In this document: one piece after another, positions 7,990 through 15,701 of the stretch
How the letters are laid out: each line of letters begins with the position of its first letter
Numbering within the stretch: position 1 is the first letter of the stretch
Assembly: GCA_021325365.1 (NCBI GenBank)
Contig: JAJPHF010000008.1
Span: 1-39,714 of the forward strand
Reading direction: 5' to 3'
Length of the DNA: 39,714 bases
DNA from: Pseudomonadota bacterium
GTDB taxonomy: Bacteria; Chloroflexota; UBA6077; JAJPHF01
Translations under genes and position numbers: made by a program
Notes under the pieces: model-generated
The model's database searches: none
Told to the model about the DNA's origin: nothing
What the model saw: only the letters and a program-made list of their open reading frames with translations

Positions 7990-8856
7990 ATGCCACTACC
8001 GATCGAGCTGGACCTGCAAGGCCGTGTGGCGGTCATCACCGGCGGCGCCCGCGGCATGGGCGCTGCCTACGTGCGCGGCTTCCTCGAGGAGGGCGCGCGG
8101 GTGGTCGCCGCCGACCGCTCGTGGACGGGCGTGGAGGGGTTCCAGCAGGAGCTGGAGGCGCGCGGCGTGCTGTGCCTGGACATGGACGTGACCGACGACG
8201 CGCAGCTAGATCGGGCCTACCAGGCGACGCTCGACCGTTTCGGCACGGTGGACGCGCTGGTGAACAACGCGGCCATGCGCTCGCGCGACCTGTTCCCGCC
8301 GCACGGGCGCCGTCTGACGCTGGAGACGTCGGACGAGGATTTCCTGCGGATGTACAGCGTCAACGTGTTCGGGGCGCTGAAGGTGATCCGCCGCTTCGTG
8401 CGGCCGATGCTGGAGAAGCAGCGCGGCAGCATCGTGAACGTCGTGAGCAGCGGCAGCCTATTCCACGCGCAAGGTGGCGCCTACGCGGCCTTGCGGCCGG
8501 ACAGCGTGGAGCAGCCGTACATGTCGTCGAAGGCGGCGCTCGCCAACCTGTCGTTCTACCTGGCCGCCGAGCTGAAGGACGCGGGCGTGGCGGTGAACGC
8601 CGTGGTGCCGGGCCACACGCGCACGACCGGCTTCGACGAGCAGAACCGCGCGCGCCTGGCCGAGGGGCGGCGGCCCGGGCCGCTGCCGTACGTGCCGGAG
8701 CACGTCGTGCCGCTCGTGCTCTTCCTGGCCTCGCAGGACGCGCGCGGGGTGACGGGCCGGATGTTCGACGCGGTGCAGTGGAACCGGGAGCACGGGCTGG
8801 GCGACGACCGCTGGCGCGACACGGCCTTCTCCTACGACGCGCTGCTGCCTGGCTGA
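7990..8856 (+). CDS. short-chain dehydrogenase/reductase (SDR)
   Basis: 288 residues from ATG 7990, with AAGGGGG about five bases upstream; a GTG at 7984 is an alternative adding two residues. It is a classical SDR: cofactor loop TGGARGMG (18-25), NNAA (92-95), catalytic Ser in NVVSSGS (about 153-154) and YMSSK (Tyr177, Lys181). It would oxidise or reduce an alcohol/ketone, possibly a dihydrodiol or a side-chain carbonyl made by the neighbouring oxygenases (inference). An insertion between the Ser and Tyr (about 160-176) is longer than in minimal SDRs. It is the last gene of the left rightward cluster. Confidence 0.9.
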   Translation: MPLPIELDLQGRVAVITGGARGMGAAYVRGFLEEGARVVAADRSWTGVEGFQQELEARGVLCLDMDVTDDAQLDRAYQATLDRFGTVDALVNNAAMRSRDLFPPHGRRLTLETSDEDFLRMYSVNVFGALKVIRRFVRPMLEKQRGSIVNVVSSGSLFHAQGGAYAALRPDSVEQPYMSSKAALANLSFYLAAELKDAGVAVNAVVPGHTRTTGFDEQNRARLAEGRRPGPLPYVPEHVVPLVLFLASQDARGVTGRMFDAVQWNREHGLGDDRWRDTAFSYDALLPG

Positions 8857-8890
8857 TACCCGGCCCGGTCCGCCGGTTCGGTTAGCGGGG

Positions 8891-8930
8891 CGCCCCCTCA
8901 CCCCGACCCTCTCCCAGGGGGAGAGGGAGG
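8891..8930. repeat. CCCTCTCCC-type interspersed palindromic repeat, copy A
   Basis: A CCCCTCACCCCGACC leader is followed by CCCTCTCCC (8907-8915), loop AGG and GGGAGAGGG (8919-8927). It lies 30-70 bases after the SDR stop. The same unit occurs three times at 10336-10485 and twice at 23110-23200. Confidence 0.8.
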
Positions 8931-9056
8931 AGGCGAACGCTAGCTCCGCATGCGGTATGAGCCGGCGCGGCCCCGCGCGGCGGGCCGCCCGTCCGGGACG
9001 GCAAGCGGCAAGCGTGTCGCGGGCGCTGGCCGCGCACCGGCGGGAGAGGTGGCCGG

Positions 9057-9085
9057 TTGACAGGCCGCCGGGCGGCGCGAATAAT
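9057..9085 (+). promoter_or_regulatory. strong sigma-A promoter for the third binding protein
   Basis: TTGACA (9057-9062), 17-bp spacer, AATAAT (9080-9085): six and five of six consensus bases. It lies 60 bases before the ATG at 9145, in an intergenic region that is otherwise very GC-rich. This makes the gene an independent transcription unit. Confidence 0.8.
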
Positions 9086-9144
9086 CAGCGGCCAGTCGAG
9101 CGACAGTATTTTCGGGTGACCGCGGCAAGCGGGGAGGTAGGCGA

Positions 9145-10302
9145 ATGCGGGCGGAGCTAGCGCGCGCGATCACGGCGGTGGGGAGCGCCTTCCTGCTCGT
9201 GGCGCTCGCCGCGGCCTGCGGCTCGGGCGCCGCCAGCGAGGGCAGCCCGCCCGCCAGCACGGCACCGGCGGCCACAGCGCCCCAGCCCGCCGACGCGCCG
9301 TCCGACTGGGCTGCCACCGTAGCCGCCGCCCGGCAGGAGGGCAAGCTGGTCATCTCGGCGCCCACGGGGCAGCTGTGGCGTGAGGTGCTGCTGACGTTCG
9401 AGCAGGACTACCCGGGCATCAGCCTGGAGCTGACGGGCGGCAACTCGCGCGACTTCTGGCCGCGGCTGTTCCAGGAGCGCGAGGCGGGCCAGTACCTCTG
9501 GGACCTGCGCGTGGGCGGGCCCGACCCGGAGGTGTTCGAGGCGCGCGACCGCGGGGCGCTCGATCCAGTGCGGCCGCTGTTCGTGCTGCCGGAGGTCGTG
9601 GACGAGAGCAAGTGGTTTGGGGGGTTCGACGGCCTGTACGCCGACAACGGGAAGGAGTACCTACCGAGCTTCATCGCGACGGCGTCGTTCGACGTCTACG
9701 TGAACCGCGATGCGGTGCCCGAGAGCGACCTGGCCAGCGAGGAGCAGCTCATCGATCCGCGCTGGCGCGGGAAGATCGTGATTCAGGACCCGCGCGGCGG
9801 CGCCGGGCTGGGCACGACGACCACGCAGCTCGCGGCCTTCGGCGAGGACTACGTGCGGCGGCTCTTCACACAGCAGGACGTGGTGGTGACGGGCGACAAC
9901 CGCCAGCAGGCCGAGTGGGTGGTACGCAACCGCTACCCCATCGGCATCGGGCTGCGCATGGACCAGGTGAAGACGTTCGAGCAGCAGGGGCTGGTCGTGA
10001 ACGTGAAGGGGCTGGGCACGCCCCGCAAGCTGTCGCTCGGCTCGGGCGGCATCCAGCTGATCAACCGCCGGCCGCACCCCAACGCGGCCAGGGTGTTCGT
10101 CAACTGGCTGCTCACCCAGCAGGTGCAGGAGCGCATCGCGCAGGCCGTGGAGACGAACAGCCGGCGGCTGGACGTGCCGCCCGGCGACCCGGCCGAGGTG
10201 CTCGACCCGAGCCATCTCGCCGACTACATCCCGCACCAGTACGAAGAGCTGCTCCCCACCCGGCGCCGCGCGCAGCAGCTCGGCACCGAGCTGATCAAGT
10301 GA
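9145..10302 (+). CDS. ABC-type extracellular solute-binding lipoprotein (COG1840-like)
   Basis: 385 residues; ATG 9145 has GGGGAGG at 9131-9137. The signal peptide has lipobox AAAC and predicted lipidated Cys25, then a Pro/Ala linker and the binding fold (WAATVAAARQEGKLVIS). It is most similar to the protein at 2456: both carry QLWR, DYPGI, the SHLADYIPHQYEELLPT-like C-terminus and GGPDP. It has a dedicated strong promoter and is followed by three interspersed repeats, so it is probably monocistronic. The ligand is unknown; the shared fold suggests a small anionic or metal-chelate ligand, but nothing in the sequence fixes this. Confidence 0.9.
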   Translation: MRAELARAITAVGSAFLLVALAAACGSGAASEGSPPASTAPAATAPQPADAPSDWAATVAAARQEGKLVISAPTGQLWREVLLTFEQDYPGISLELTGGNSRDFWPRLFQEREAGQYLWDLRVGGPDPEVFEARDRGALDPVRPLFVLPEVVDESKWFGGFDGLYADNGKEYLPSFIATASFDVYVNRDAVPESDLASEEQLIDPRWRGKIVIQDPRGGAGLGTTTTQLAAFGEDYVRRLFTQQDVVVTGDNRQQAEWVVRNRYPIGIGLRMDQVKTFEQQGLVVNVKGLGTPRKLSLGSGGIQLINRRPHPNAARVFVNWLLTQQVQERIAQAVETNSRRLDVPPGDPAEVLDPSHLADYIPHQYEELLPTRRRAQQLGTELIK

Positions 10303-10335
10303 TAAGTACTCTGGCCCTGTGGTGCGCCGGTCGGG

Positions 10336-10485
10336 GCGCCCTCACCCCGACCCTCTCCCAGGCGGAGAGGGGGAGGGACGAGGGGGCGCGCCCTCGCCCT
10401 GGCCCTCTCCCAGGGGGAGCGGGGGAGGGACGAGGGGGCGCGCCCTCACCCTGGCCCTCTCCCAGGGGGCGAGGGAGTAAGGGAG
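10336..10485. repeat. three tandem copies (B-D) of the CCCTCTCCC-type palindromic repeat
   Basis: Three units of about 50 bases (about 10336-10380, 10383-10432, 10435-10485), each with GGCCCTCTCCCAGG or a close variant and a following G-rich arm. They are separated by GGGAGGGACGAGGGGGCG-like linkers. The last copy is followed at 10492-10503 by CGCCGGATTCGG, a 12-mer that also follows the last copy at 23207-23218 at the same distance. They fill the 350-base gap between convergent genes, where transcription from both sides must end. Nothing else is visible in this gap. Confidence 0.85.
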
Positions 10486-10652
10486 CTACGGCGCCGGATT
10501 CGGCACGAGACGCGAGCGCAGCACCCGCCGGCGCGGGCGAGGCGTGGCGCGACCCGGCGAGCCGCCGGGCGAGCGGTGCCGCGGCGGGCGTGGCGCTGTC
10601 GCCGTCTGGCGGCAGGGGCACGCGGCGGACGCCAGGCCGCGCCGGCTACCGC

Positions 10653-11801
10653 TCAGGGCGCGACCCGTCCCAGGCGCTCGACGGCATAGCGCATGTAGGA
10701 CGGGTCGACCACGCGGTTGACATCTTGCTTTTCCTGCTGCGAGCCTACCTGCAGGAAGTAATCCTGCATGGTGTCCAGCACTTGTGGATCGAGCGTGCCG
10801 TTCGGGTCGAGGCTCGGCCAGGAGATGCGGGCGTAGAGCGCCGGGTCCTTGAGGCCCGTGTACTTGGTCAGGACGGGAACGATCTCTTCGCGGCCGCGGT
10901 CGGTCTTGGCGGCCTGGATGTAGTCGCGCGCCCCGCGCAGGTAGGCCACGGCGAACCGCCGCACGGCCTCTGGCTGCTGCCGCTCGAAGACGGGGCTGAG
11001 CAGGATGATCATGGAGACCGCGCCGGGGAACACGTCGCTGACCGCCATCACCTTCTTGCCCAGGCCCTGTCCCTCGATGATGGTGACGAAGGGGTCGATG
11101 GCCCACGCCGCGTCCACCGCCTTGTTGGCCAGGGCGCCGACCTGGTCGGGGATCTGCACGATCGTGAACTGAACGTCGTCGTCGGCAAGGCCGCCGCGGG
11201 CCAGGATACGGTCCATGTACAGCTGCGGCGTCGTTCCCAGGATGTGGATGGCGATATTCATTCCGCGCAGGTCGCTCAGGTCGCGGTAGCGGCCGCTGTC
11301 CACGTGGTCCTGCCGCACCATCAGCGCCGCGCCCCAATCGCCGGGCGTGACGATCGACAAGCTGCTGATCAGCTTCACGCCCACGTCGCGCCGCGCGGCA
11401 TTGAACACGCTGGGGTCGGGCGCGCCGGCGCTCAGCGCTAGCTCGCCGCTCGCCAGGGCGGGCAGCGCTTCGGCCGCGCTGCGAAACGGTACGAACTCGA
11501 CGTCCAGCCCCTCGTCCTGGAAGTAGCCCCGCTCCTGGGCCAGGTACATGCCGATCTCGCCGCTCAGGCCGATCGTGCCCAGGCTCAGCTTGACCGGGGG
11601 GCTGAGCGGCGGCACCGCGGTCGCGGCCGCCGGCTGGGGAGCCGCGGGACCGGAGGCGCCCGCTGGCTGGGCGGCGCTGCCGGCCGCCCCGGCGCCGCCC
11701 GGCTTCGCGGCCGGGGCGGCTGATGGCGACGCGCAGCCGGCGGCAAGCGCCAGCACGAGGAGGGCGAAAGCGGGGCCAAGGCGACGACACGACGCGCGCA
11801 T
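10653..11801 (-). CDS. NMT1/THI5-type ABC substrate-binding lipoprotein
   Basis: 382 residues. The ATG at 11801 follows GGAGG by a few bases; the much longer open frame upstream is only an overlap with the Rieske gene. The signal peptide ends in lipobox AAGC (predicted lipidated Cys23). The mature part begins with the family signature LSLGTIGLSGEIGMYLAQERGYF, where a small molecule is normally bound between two lobes. The family covers pyrimidine-precursor, taurine, sulfonate, nitrate and aromatic-acid binding proteins. It closely resembles the protein at 23221-24342 (LANKAVDAAWA in both). It is the last gene of the leftward Rieske-hydrolase-Rieske operon, 62 bases after the preceding stop. 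No permease is present. Confidence 0.9.
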   Translation of the reverse strand: MRASCRRLGPAFALLVLALAAGCASPSAAPAAKPGGAGAAGSAAQPAGASGPAAPQPAAATAVPPLSPPVKLSLGTIGLSGEIGMYLAQERGYFQDEGLDVEFVPFRSAAEALPALASGELALSAGAPDPSVFNAARRDVGVKLISSLSIVTPGDWGAALMVRQDHVDSGRYRDLSDLRGMNIAIHILGTTPQLYMDRILARGGLADDDVQFTIVQIPDQVGALANKAVDAAWAIDPFVTIIEGQGLGKKVMAVSDVFPGAVSMIILLSPVFERQQPEAVRRFAVAYLRGARDYIQAAKTDRGREEIVPVLTKYTGLKDPALYARISWPSLDPNGTLDPQVLDTMQDYFLQVGSQQEKQDVNRVVDPSYMRYAVERLGRVAP

Positions 11802-11863
11802 GCGGACCTCCGTTGCCGCCGCGGGCGTACCGTCGCCCCCCCCGCGGCATGCCTGTCGCGCGG

Positions 11864-13027
11864 TTAGAGCGAGAGCAGCTTGGCGCGCGTCTCGACGGCC
11901 TCGGGAGCGTTGTTGCGCGATTCGAAGGCGATGATCTGGTTCTGCGCAGGGTCGCGCACGAGGGCCATCGGCTCGCCGCCCTGCTCGACCAGCGCGATCT
12001 GCTCGGCGAGCAACTGGCGGAAGAGGACGATGCCGCGGTCGGTGGCGCCCAGGTGCTCCCGCGAGCGGTCGTAGATGGCGCCCTGCGTCTCCCAGGCCAT
12101 GCGGTCCTGACCGTAGAACCCCGACAGATCGTACTCGCCGTCGGGCAGATACTGGTCGACGTGCTCGACGGGCGGATCGTCGGGCTGCGCCACGCGGCGG
12201 CCGTCGGGCGACGGCGTGAACACCATGATGTAGATGCAGGTGTGGGCGTCGTCGATCGGCACGCGCCAGTGCAGGCACTCGTCGCGTCCCTGGGGGATAC
12301 GCAGGATGTTGGGGAAGATGAGCGGCGGCCGGATCTCGACCTCCGGATGCTCCCCGCCGTACTCGCAGGTCTTGGTGACGCCCCACTCGCAGCGGCCCCA
12401 CTCGTACTTCACGATAGGCCGATAGAAGTACGCGCCGTCGTTGCGCCCCTGCAGCTTGAGCATGTGCCCGTGCAGGTAGTAGGTATGGACGGTGTCCGCG
12501 GTGTTCTCCTGCGCCTGGAGCCAGTTGCAGCGCAGCGGCGGCTGCGTCTGGATCTTCCGCACGCCGTCCTCGCGCACCAGCACGTCCCAGCGGGGCAGCA
12601 GCGGCGCAGGCGCCGGCCCCAGGTAGGCGAAGAGCATGCCGGCCAGCTTCTGGACGGGGTAGGCACGCTGGCGGATACGGTCCTTGAAGGTGCTACCGGC
12701 GGGCTCGAACGGCTGCTCGAGGCACTGGCCGTCGGCGGTGGCAAACTTCCAGCCGTGGTAGGCGCAGCGCAGCCCGCAGTCCTCCACGAAGCCGTAGTAC
12801 AGCGAGACGCCCCGGTGGGGGCAGTGCTCGGCCAGGCAGCCATAGTTGCCCTGTGCGTCGCGGAAGACCACCAACTCCTCGCCCAGCACCTTCACCCGCT
12901 TCTTGGGCCGCTCGGCGGTCAGCTCGCTGGCAATGGCGACCGGCTGCCAGTAGCGCCGCAGCAGCTCCCCACACGGCGTGCCCGGCCCGACGCGCGTTAG
13001 CCGCTCGTTCTCTTCCTGACTCAACAT
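11864..13027 (-). CDS. Rieske non-haem iron oxygenase alpha subunit
   Basis: 387 residues from the ATG at 13027, with AAGGAGAG upstream. The start MLSQEENERLTRVGPGTPCGE fits the phthalate-dioxygenase branch. The Rieske ligands are C69-P-H71 and C88-x2-H91, and the mononuclear iron site is D178-x2-H181-x4-H186 (TADTVHTYYLH). It is a close paralogue of the gene at 14112-15446, sharing long stretches around the Rieske domain (HCPHRGVSLYYGFVEDC), but lacks that gene's Cys cluster and C-terminal extension. It lies third in a leftward operon behind a C-C-bond hydrolase. The reductase partner is not seen and the substrate is unknown. Confidence 0.94.
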   Translation of the reverse strand: MLSQEENERLTRVGPGTPCGELLRRYWQPVAIASELTAERPKKRVKVLGEELVVFRDAQGNYGCLAEHCPHRGVSLYYGFVEDCGLRCAYHGWKFATADGQCLEQPFEPAGSTFKDRIRQRAYPVQKLAGMLFAYLGPAPAPLLPRWDVLVREDGVRKIQTQPPLRCNWLQAQENTADTVHTYYLHGHMLKLQGRNDGAYFYRPIVKYEWGRCEWGVTKTCEYGGEHPEVEIRPPLIFPNILRIPQGRDECLHWRVPIDDAHTCIYIMVFTPSPDGRRVAQPDDPPVEHVDQYLPDGEYDLSGFYGQDRMAWETQGAIYDRSREHLGATDRGIVLFRQLLAEQIALVEQGGEPMALVRDPAQNQIIAFESRNNAPEAVETRAKLLSL

Positions 13028-13155
13028 AGCCTGCTTCTCTCCTTGCCGCGCCTTCCGGCTGGCGGCGGCGCCCGCCGCTACTCGAACTGGCGGTACCTGG
13101 ACGCGCTGTTCGCGCCATCCACGACCGGACGCCACCGGCGCAGACCGCCCGGCGT

Positions 13156-14055
13156 TCAGGCGCCGGCGGTCTGCGGCACCGCTACCCCAAAGAACTCGCG
13201 TAGGAGGCGGTTGCACTCCTCGGGCTTGTCGTTCTGGACCTGGTGGCCCGAGCCCTCGACGACGTGGAACGGGACGTCGGGGAACATCGCGTGCAGCCCC
13301 TTGCCGAGCGGGTCGAGTGGCGCCGAGCGGTCGGCGCCACCCCAGATCATGCACCACGGGATCGTGAGCAGCGGCAGCCGCGCCCGCACGTCGTACACCT
13401 GCCGCTCGCTCGGGTCGTTGGCCAGCAGCTCGCGGTAGCGGCCGAGCGACTGCATCATCTCGCGGTGGCCCGGCAGCGAGGCGGCGGCGAAGCGCGCGTC
13501 GAGCAAGTCGTCGGTGATCCGCGCTGGGTCGTTGACGATCACCTCGAGGAAGGCGCGGATCGAGTCGCGCGTGCCGTCGAAGCGAGGCAGCGGCGCGGCC
13601 TTGCCCTCGTCGCTGAGGCCGCAGGCCGTGGCCAGCGTAGCGGTGCTGATGAGCGCGGCCTGCTTCACGCGCGCCGGAAAGTCGAGCGCGTACTTGATCG
13701 CCACGTAAGCGCCCTGCGAGTTCCCGACCAGCCGCACGTCGTGGAGGTTGAGCGCGTCGATAAATCCGGCGAGGTGGTTCACCTGCGTCTGGAACGAGTA
13801 CTCGATCGGCGGCTTGTCCGTGAGGCCGGCCCCGATCAGGTCGATGGCGTAGACGCGGAAGCGCTCCGCGAGGGCGGGGATGGTATTGCTCCAGCCGCTC
13901 GCGCCGCCGGCGCCGGGACCGCCGCCGTGGACCAGCACGACCGGCTCCCCCGCGCCAGCCTGCACGTAATGCGTCCTGACGCCGTAGACCGTGTCGCGCA
14001 TGCCCGCTACCTGGGGCACGACCACCCAACCGTCCTGCCAGGCCTGGGTTGCCAT
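13156..14055 (-). CDS. alpha/beta hydrolase, meta-cleavage-product (C-C bond) hydrolase type
   Basis: 299 residues. ATG 14055 is chosen because AGGAGG sits nine bases upstream; another ATG at 14064 touches the AGGAGG and is too close. The oxyanion region HGGGPGAGGASGWSN (43-57) is typical of the MhpC/BphD group. The nucleophile elbow is GNSQG with Ser113, the acid is probably Asp242 in WGGADR, and the general base is His271 in GSGHQVQNDKPEECN. Such enzymes hydrolyse the ring-fission product made by extradiol dioxygenases. LigB-type dioxygenases are encoded at 26204 and 30920, so a complete ring-opening route is plausible. It lies between two paralogous Rieske genes, co-transcribed with both. 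Confidence 0.88.
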   Translation of the reverse strand: MATQAWQDGWVVVPQVAGMRDTVYGVRTHYVQAGAGEPVVLVHGGGPGAGGASGWSNTIPALAERFRVYAIDLIGAGLTDKPPIEYSFQTQVNHLAGFIDALNLHDVRLVGNSQGAYVAIKYALDFPARVKQAALISTATLATACGLSDEGKAAPLPRFDGTRDSIRAFLEVIVNDPARITDDLLDARFAAASLPGHREMMQSLGRYRELLANDPSERQVYDVRARLPLLTIPWCMIWGGADRSAPLDPLGKGLHAMFPDVPFHVVEGSGHQVQNDKPEECNRLLREFFGVAVPQTAGA

Positions 14056-14111
14056 CGCTCGCATCCTCCTACTGTTCAGCAGCCTCACGGGCGCCGCTCC
14101 GGTGGCCGGCG

Positions 14112-15446
14112 CTAGCGGCTCGGCTGGCGCAGGACCGGCGCGGTGGGATCGACGGTAATGACCTCGTGGCGCTCGTCGAACACGGCCGCCAGCGAGGCGA
14201 CGCTGGCACGCGCGGCGCCGCGTACGACGGAGCGCGCGCTGCCGACGTCGGTTACCCACGCGGGCAGCTCGATCACCTGGTCCCGGGCGGGATCGCGGAT
14301 CGTGCCGAGCGGGTCCCGCCCCGCCGCCACGGCGTCGATCTGCTCGCGCAGCATCTGGCGGAACAGCAGGATGCCGCGGTCCGACGTGGCGAGATGCTCG
14401 GCGCTGCGGTCGAACACAGGGCCGGCCGTCTCCCAGGCCATGCGGTCCTGACCGAAGAACCCGTTCATGGCGTAATCGCCGCCGGGCAGCCGCTCGGGCA
14501 TCAGCGTGTGGACGAACGGCGCCGCCGGGTCCTGCGCCTCACCCGCCGCGAGCCGGGCGCAGGCGCGGCAGTCCGCGGCACACTGGGCGCGTGCCCAGGG
14601 GGCGGTAGGCTCGCCGTCGACGAGGTAACCGACCCAGAACACCTGGGTGGTCGTGTCGTCGACCGGCACGCGGAAGTGCATCGTCTGCCAGGGGTATTCC
14701 AGCACGCGGACCATGCCCGGGAAGACCATCGGCGTGCCGCCGGCAATCTCGTCGCCCAGCGCGGTGCCGTTGCCGACGTAGACCCAGCTCTTCACGATGC
14801 CCCACTCGAACGGCTGGACGCCGTGCTGGACGATCGGGCGGTAGAAGTAGTCCACGCTCGGGCCGCGCTGCCCCTGCTGGGACAGGGCGTGGCCGTGCAG
14901 GTAGTAGGTGTGCGTGATGTCGACGGAGTTCTCGACGACCTGGAGCCAGTTGCAGGCCAGCGGCTCCCAGCGGTAGAGCTTGCGATGGCCCGGCCAGGCC
15001 AGCACGTCCCAGCGGGGCAGCAGCGGCGCGGGCGGCGGCCCCAGGTAGACGAACAGCACGCCGCCGAGCGCCTGCACGGGATAGGCGCGCTGCTGGATGC
15101 GGTCCTTGAACGTGCTGCCGGCCGGCTCGAACGGCTGCTCCAGGCAGTTGCCCGCCGTGTCGAACTTCCAGCCGTGGTAGGGACAGCGGATAGCGCAGTC
15201 CTCCACGAACCCGTAATAGAGCGAGACGCCGCGGTGGGGGCAGTGCTCGGCCAGACAGCCGTAGTTGCCCTGCGCGTCGCGGAAGACCACCAACTCCTCG
15301 TGCAGAACCTTCGCGCGCAGCTTCGGGCGCTCGGGCGTCAACTCGGCGACGAAACCGACGGGGTGCCAGTAGCGCCGCAGGAACTCGCCACAGGGCGTGC
15401 CCGGCCCGACCCGGGTCAGCCGCTCGTTCTCCTCCGGGGTCAGCAT
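14112..15446 (-). CDS. Rieske non-haem iron oxygenase with extra Cys cluster and C-terminal extension
   Basis: 444 residues from ATG 15446, preceded by GGAGGAGG; longer upstream frame is overlap with the divergent gene. The Rieske ligands are C69-P-H71 and C88-x2-H91; the catalytic iron site is D176-x2-H179-x4-H184 (SVDITHTYYLH). Compared with its paralogue at 11864-13027 it has an insertion near 284-312 containing C289-x3-C293-x2-C296. It also has about 50 additional C-terminal residues ending in TAPVLRQPSR. The Cys triplet could bind a metal or make disulphides, but this is speculative. It is the first gene of the leftward operon, driven by the promoter at 15508-15536. Confidence 0.93.
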   Translation of the reverse strand: MLTPEENERLTRVGPGTPCGEFLRRYWHPVGFVAELTPERPKLRAKVLHEELVVFRDAQGNYGCLAEHCPHRGVSLYYGFVEDCAIRCPYHGWKFDTAGNCLEQPFEPAGSTFKDRIQQRAYPVQALGGVLFVYLGPPPAPLLPRWDVLAWPGHRKLYRWEPLACNWLQVVENSVDITHTYYLHGHALSQQGQRGPSVDYFYRPIVQHGVQPFEWGIVKSWVYVGNGTALGDEIAGGTPMVFPGMVRVLEYPWQTMHFRVPVDDTTTQVFWVGYLVDGEPTAPWARAQCAADCRACARLAAGEAQDPAAPFVHTLMPERLPGGDYAMNGFFGQDRMAWETAGPVFDRSAEHLATSDRGILLFRQMLREQIDAVAAGRDPLGTIRDPARDQVIELPAWVTDVGSARSVVRGAARASVASLAAVFDERHEVITVDPTAPVLRQPSR

Positions 15447-15507
15447 GGCTCCTCCTCCGCGCGCGGCGGTGGCCACACCGTCGCAGCTGCGCCGGCGCGG
15501 TGATGGA

Positions 15508-15536
15508 AGGGTAGAGCGAGCGCGGGGGCCTGTCAA
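15508..15536 (-). promoter_or_regulatory. sigma-A promoter for the Rieske-hydrolase-Rieske-binding protein operon
   Basis: On the minus strand TTGACA (complement of 15531-15536), exactly 17 bp, TACCCT (complement of 15508-15513). The predicted start lies about 55 bases before the ATG at 15446. It forms a divergent pair with the plus-strand promoter at 15586-15614. Confidence 0.75.
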
Positions 15537-15585
15537 GCGACGCGCCGCGGCGAGAACGCCGGCGGCCACCCCAGCACGGCGTTCG

Positions 15586-15614
15586 TTGACACGGCGCGCG
15601 GCGGCCGATACCAT
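15586..15614 (+). promoter_or_regulatory. sigma-A promoter for the first Tat-type binding protein
   Basis: TTGACA (15586-15591), 17 bp, TACCAT (15609-15614), 88 bases before the ATG at 15702. The two divergent -35 boxes are only about 50 bases apart, so one regulator could act on both. Confidence 0.75.
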
Positions 15615-15701
15615 GCCGGCTATCGAGGGTCGTTCGGCCCGCTCGGCGCCGGCTCCCGGCCGTCCGATCCGCGCCGCCGTCACCCGACGGAGAGTAGAGC
15701 C

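Noticed and set aside
13028..14029. N-terminal extension of the Rieske frame at 11864 (721 codons in total)
   Set aside because: It overlaps the hydrolase gene in another frame; ATG 13027 with AAGGAGAG and the family start is clearly right.
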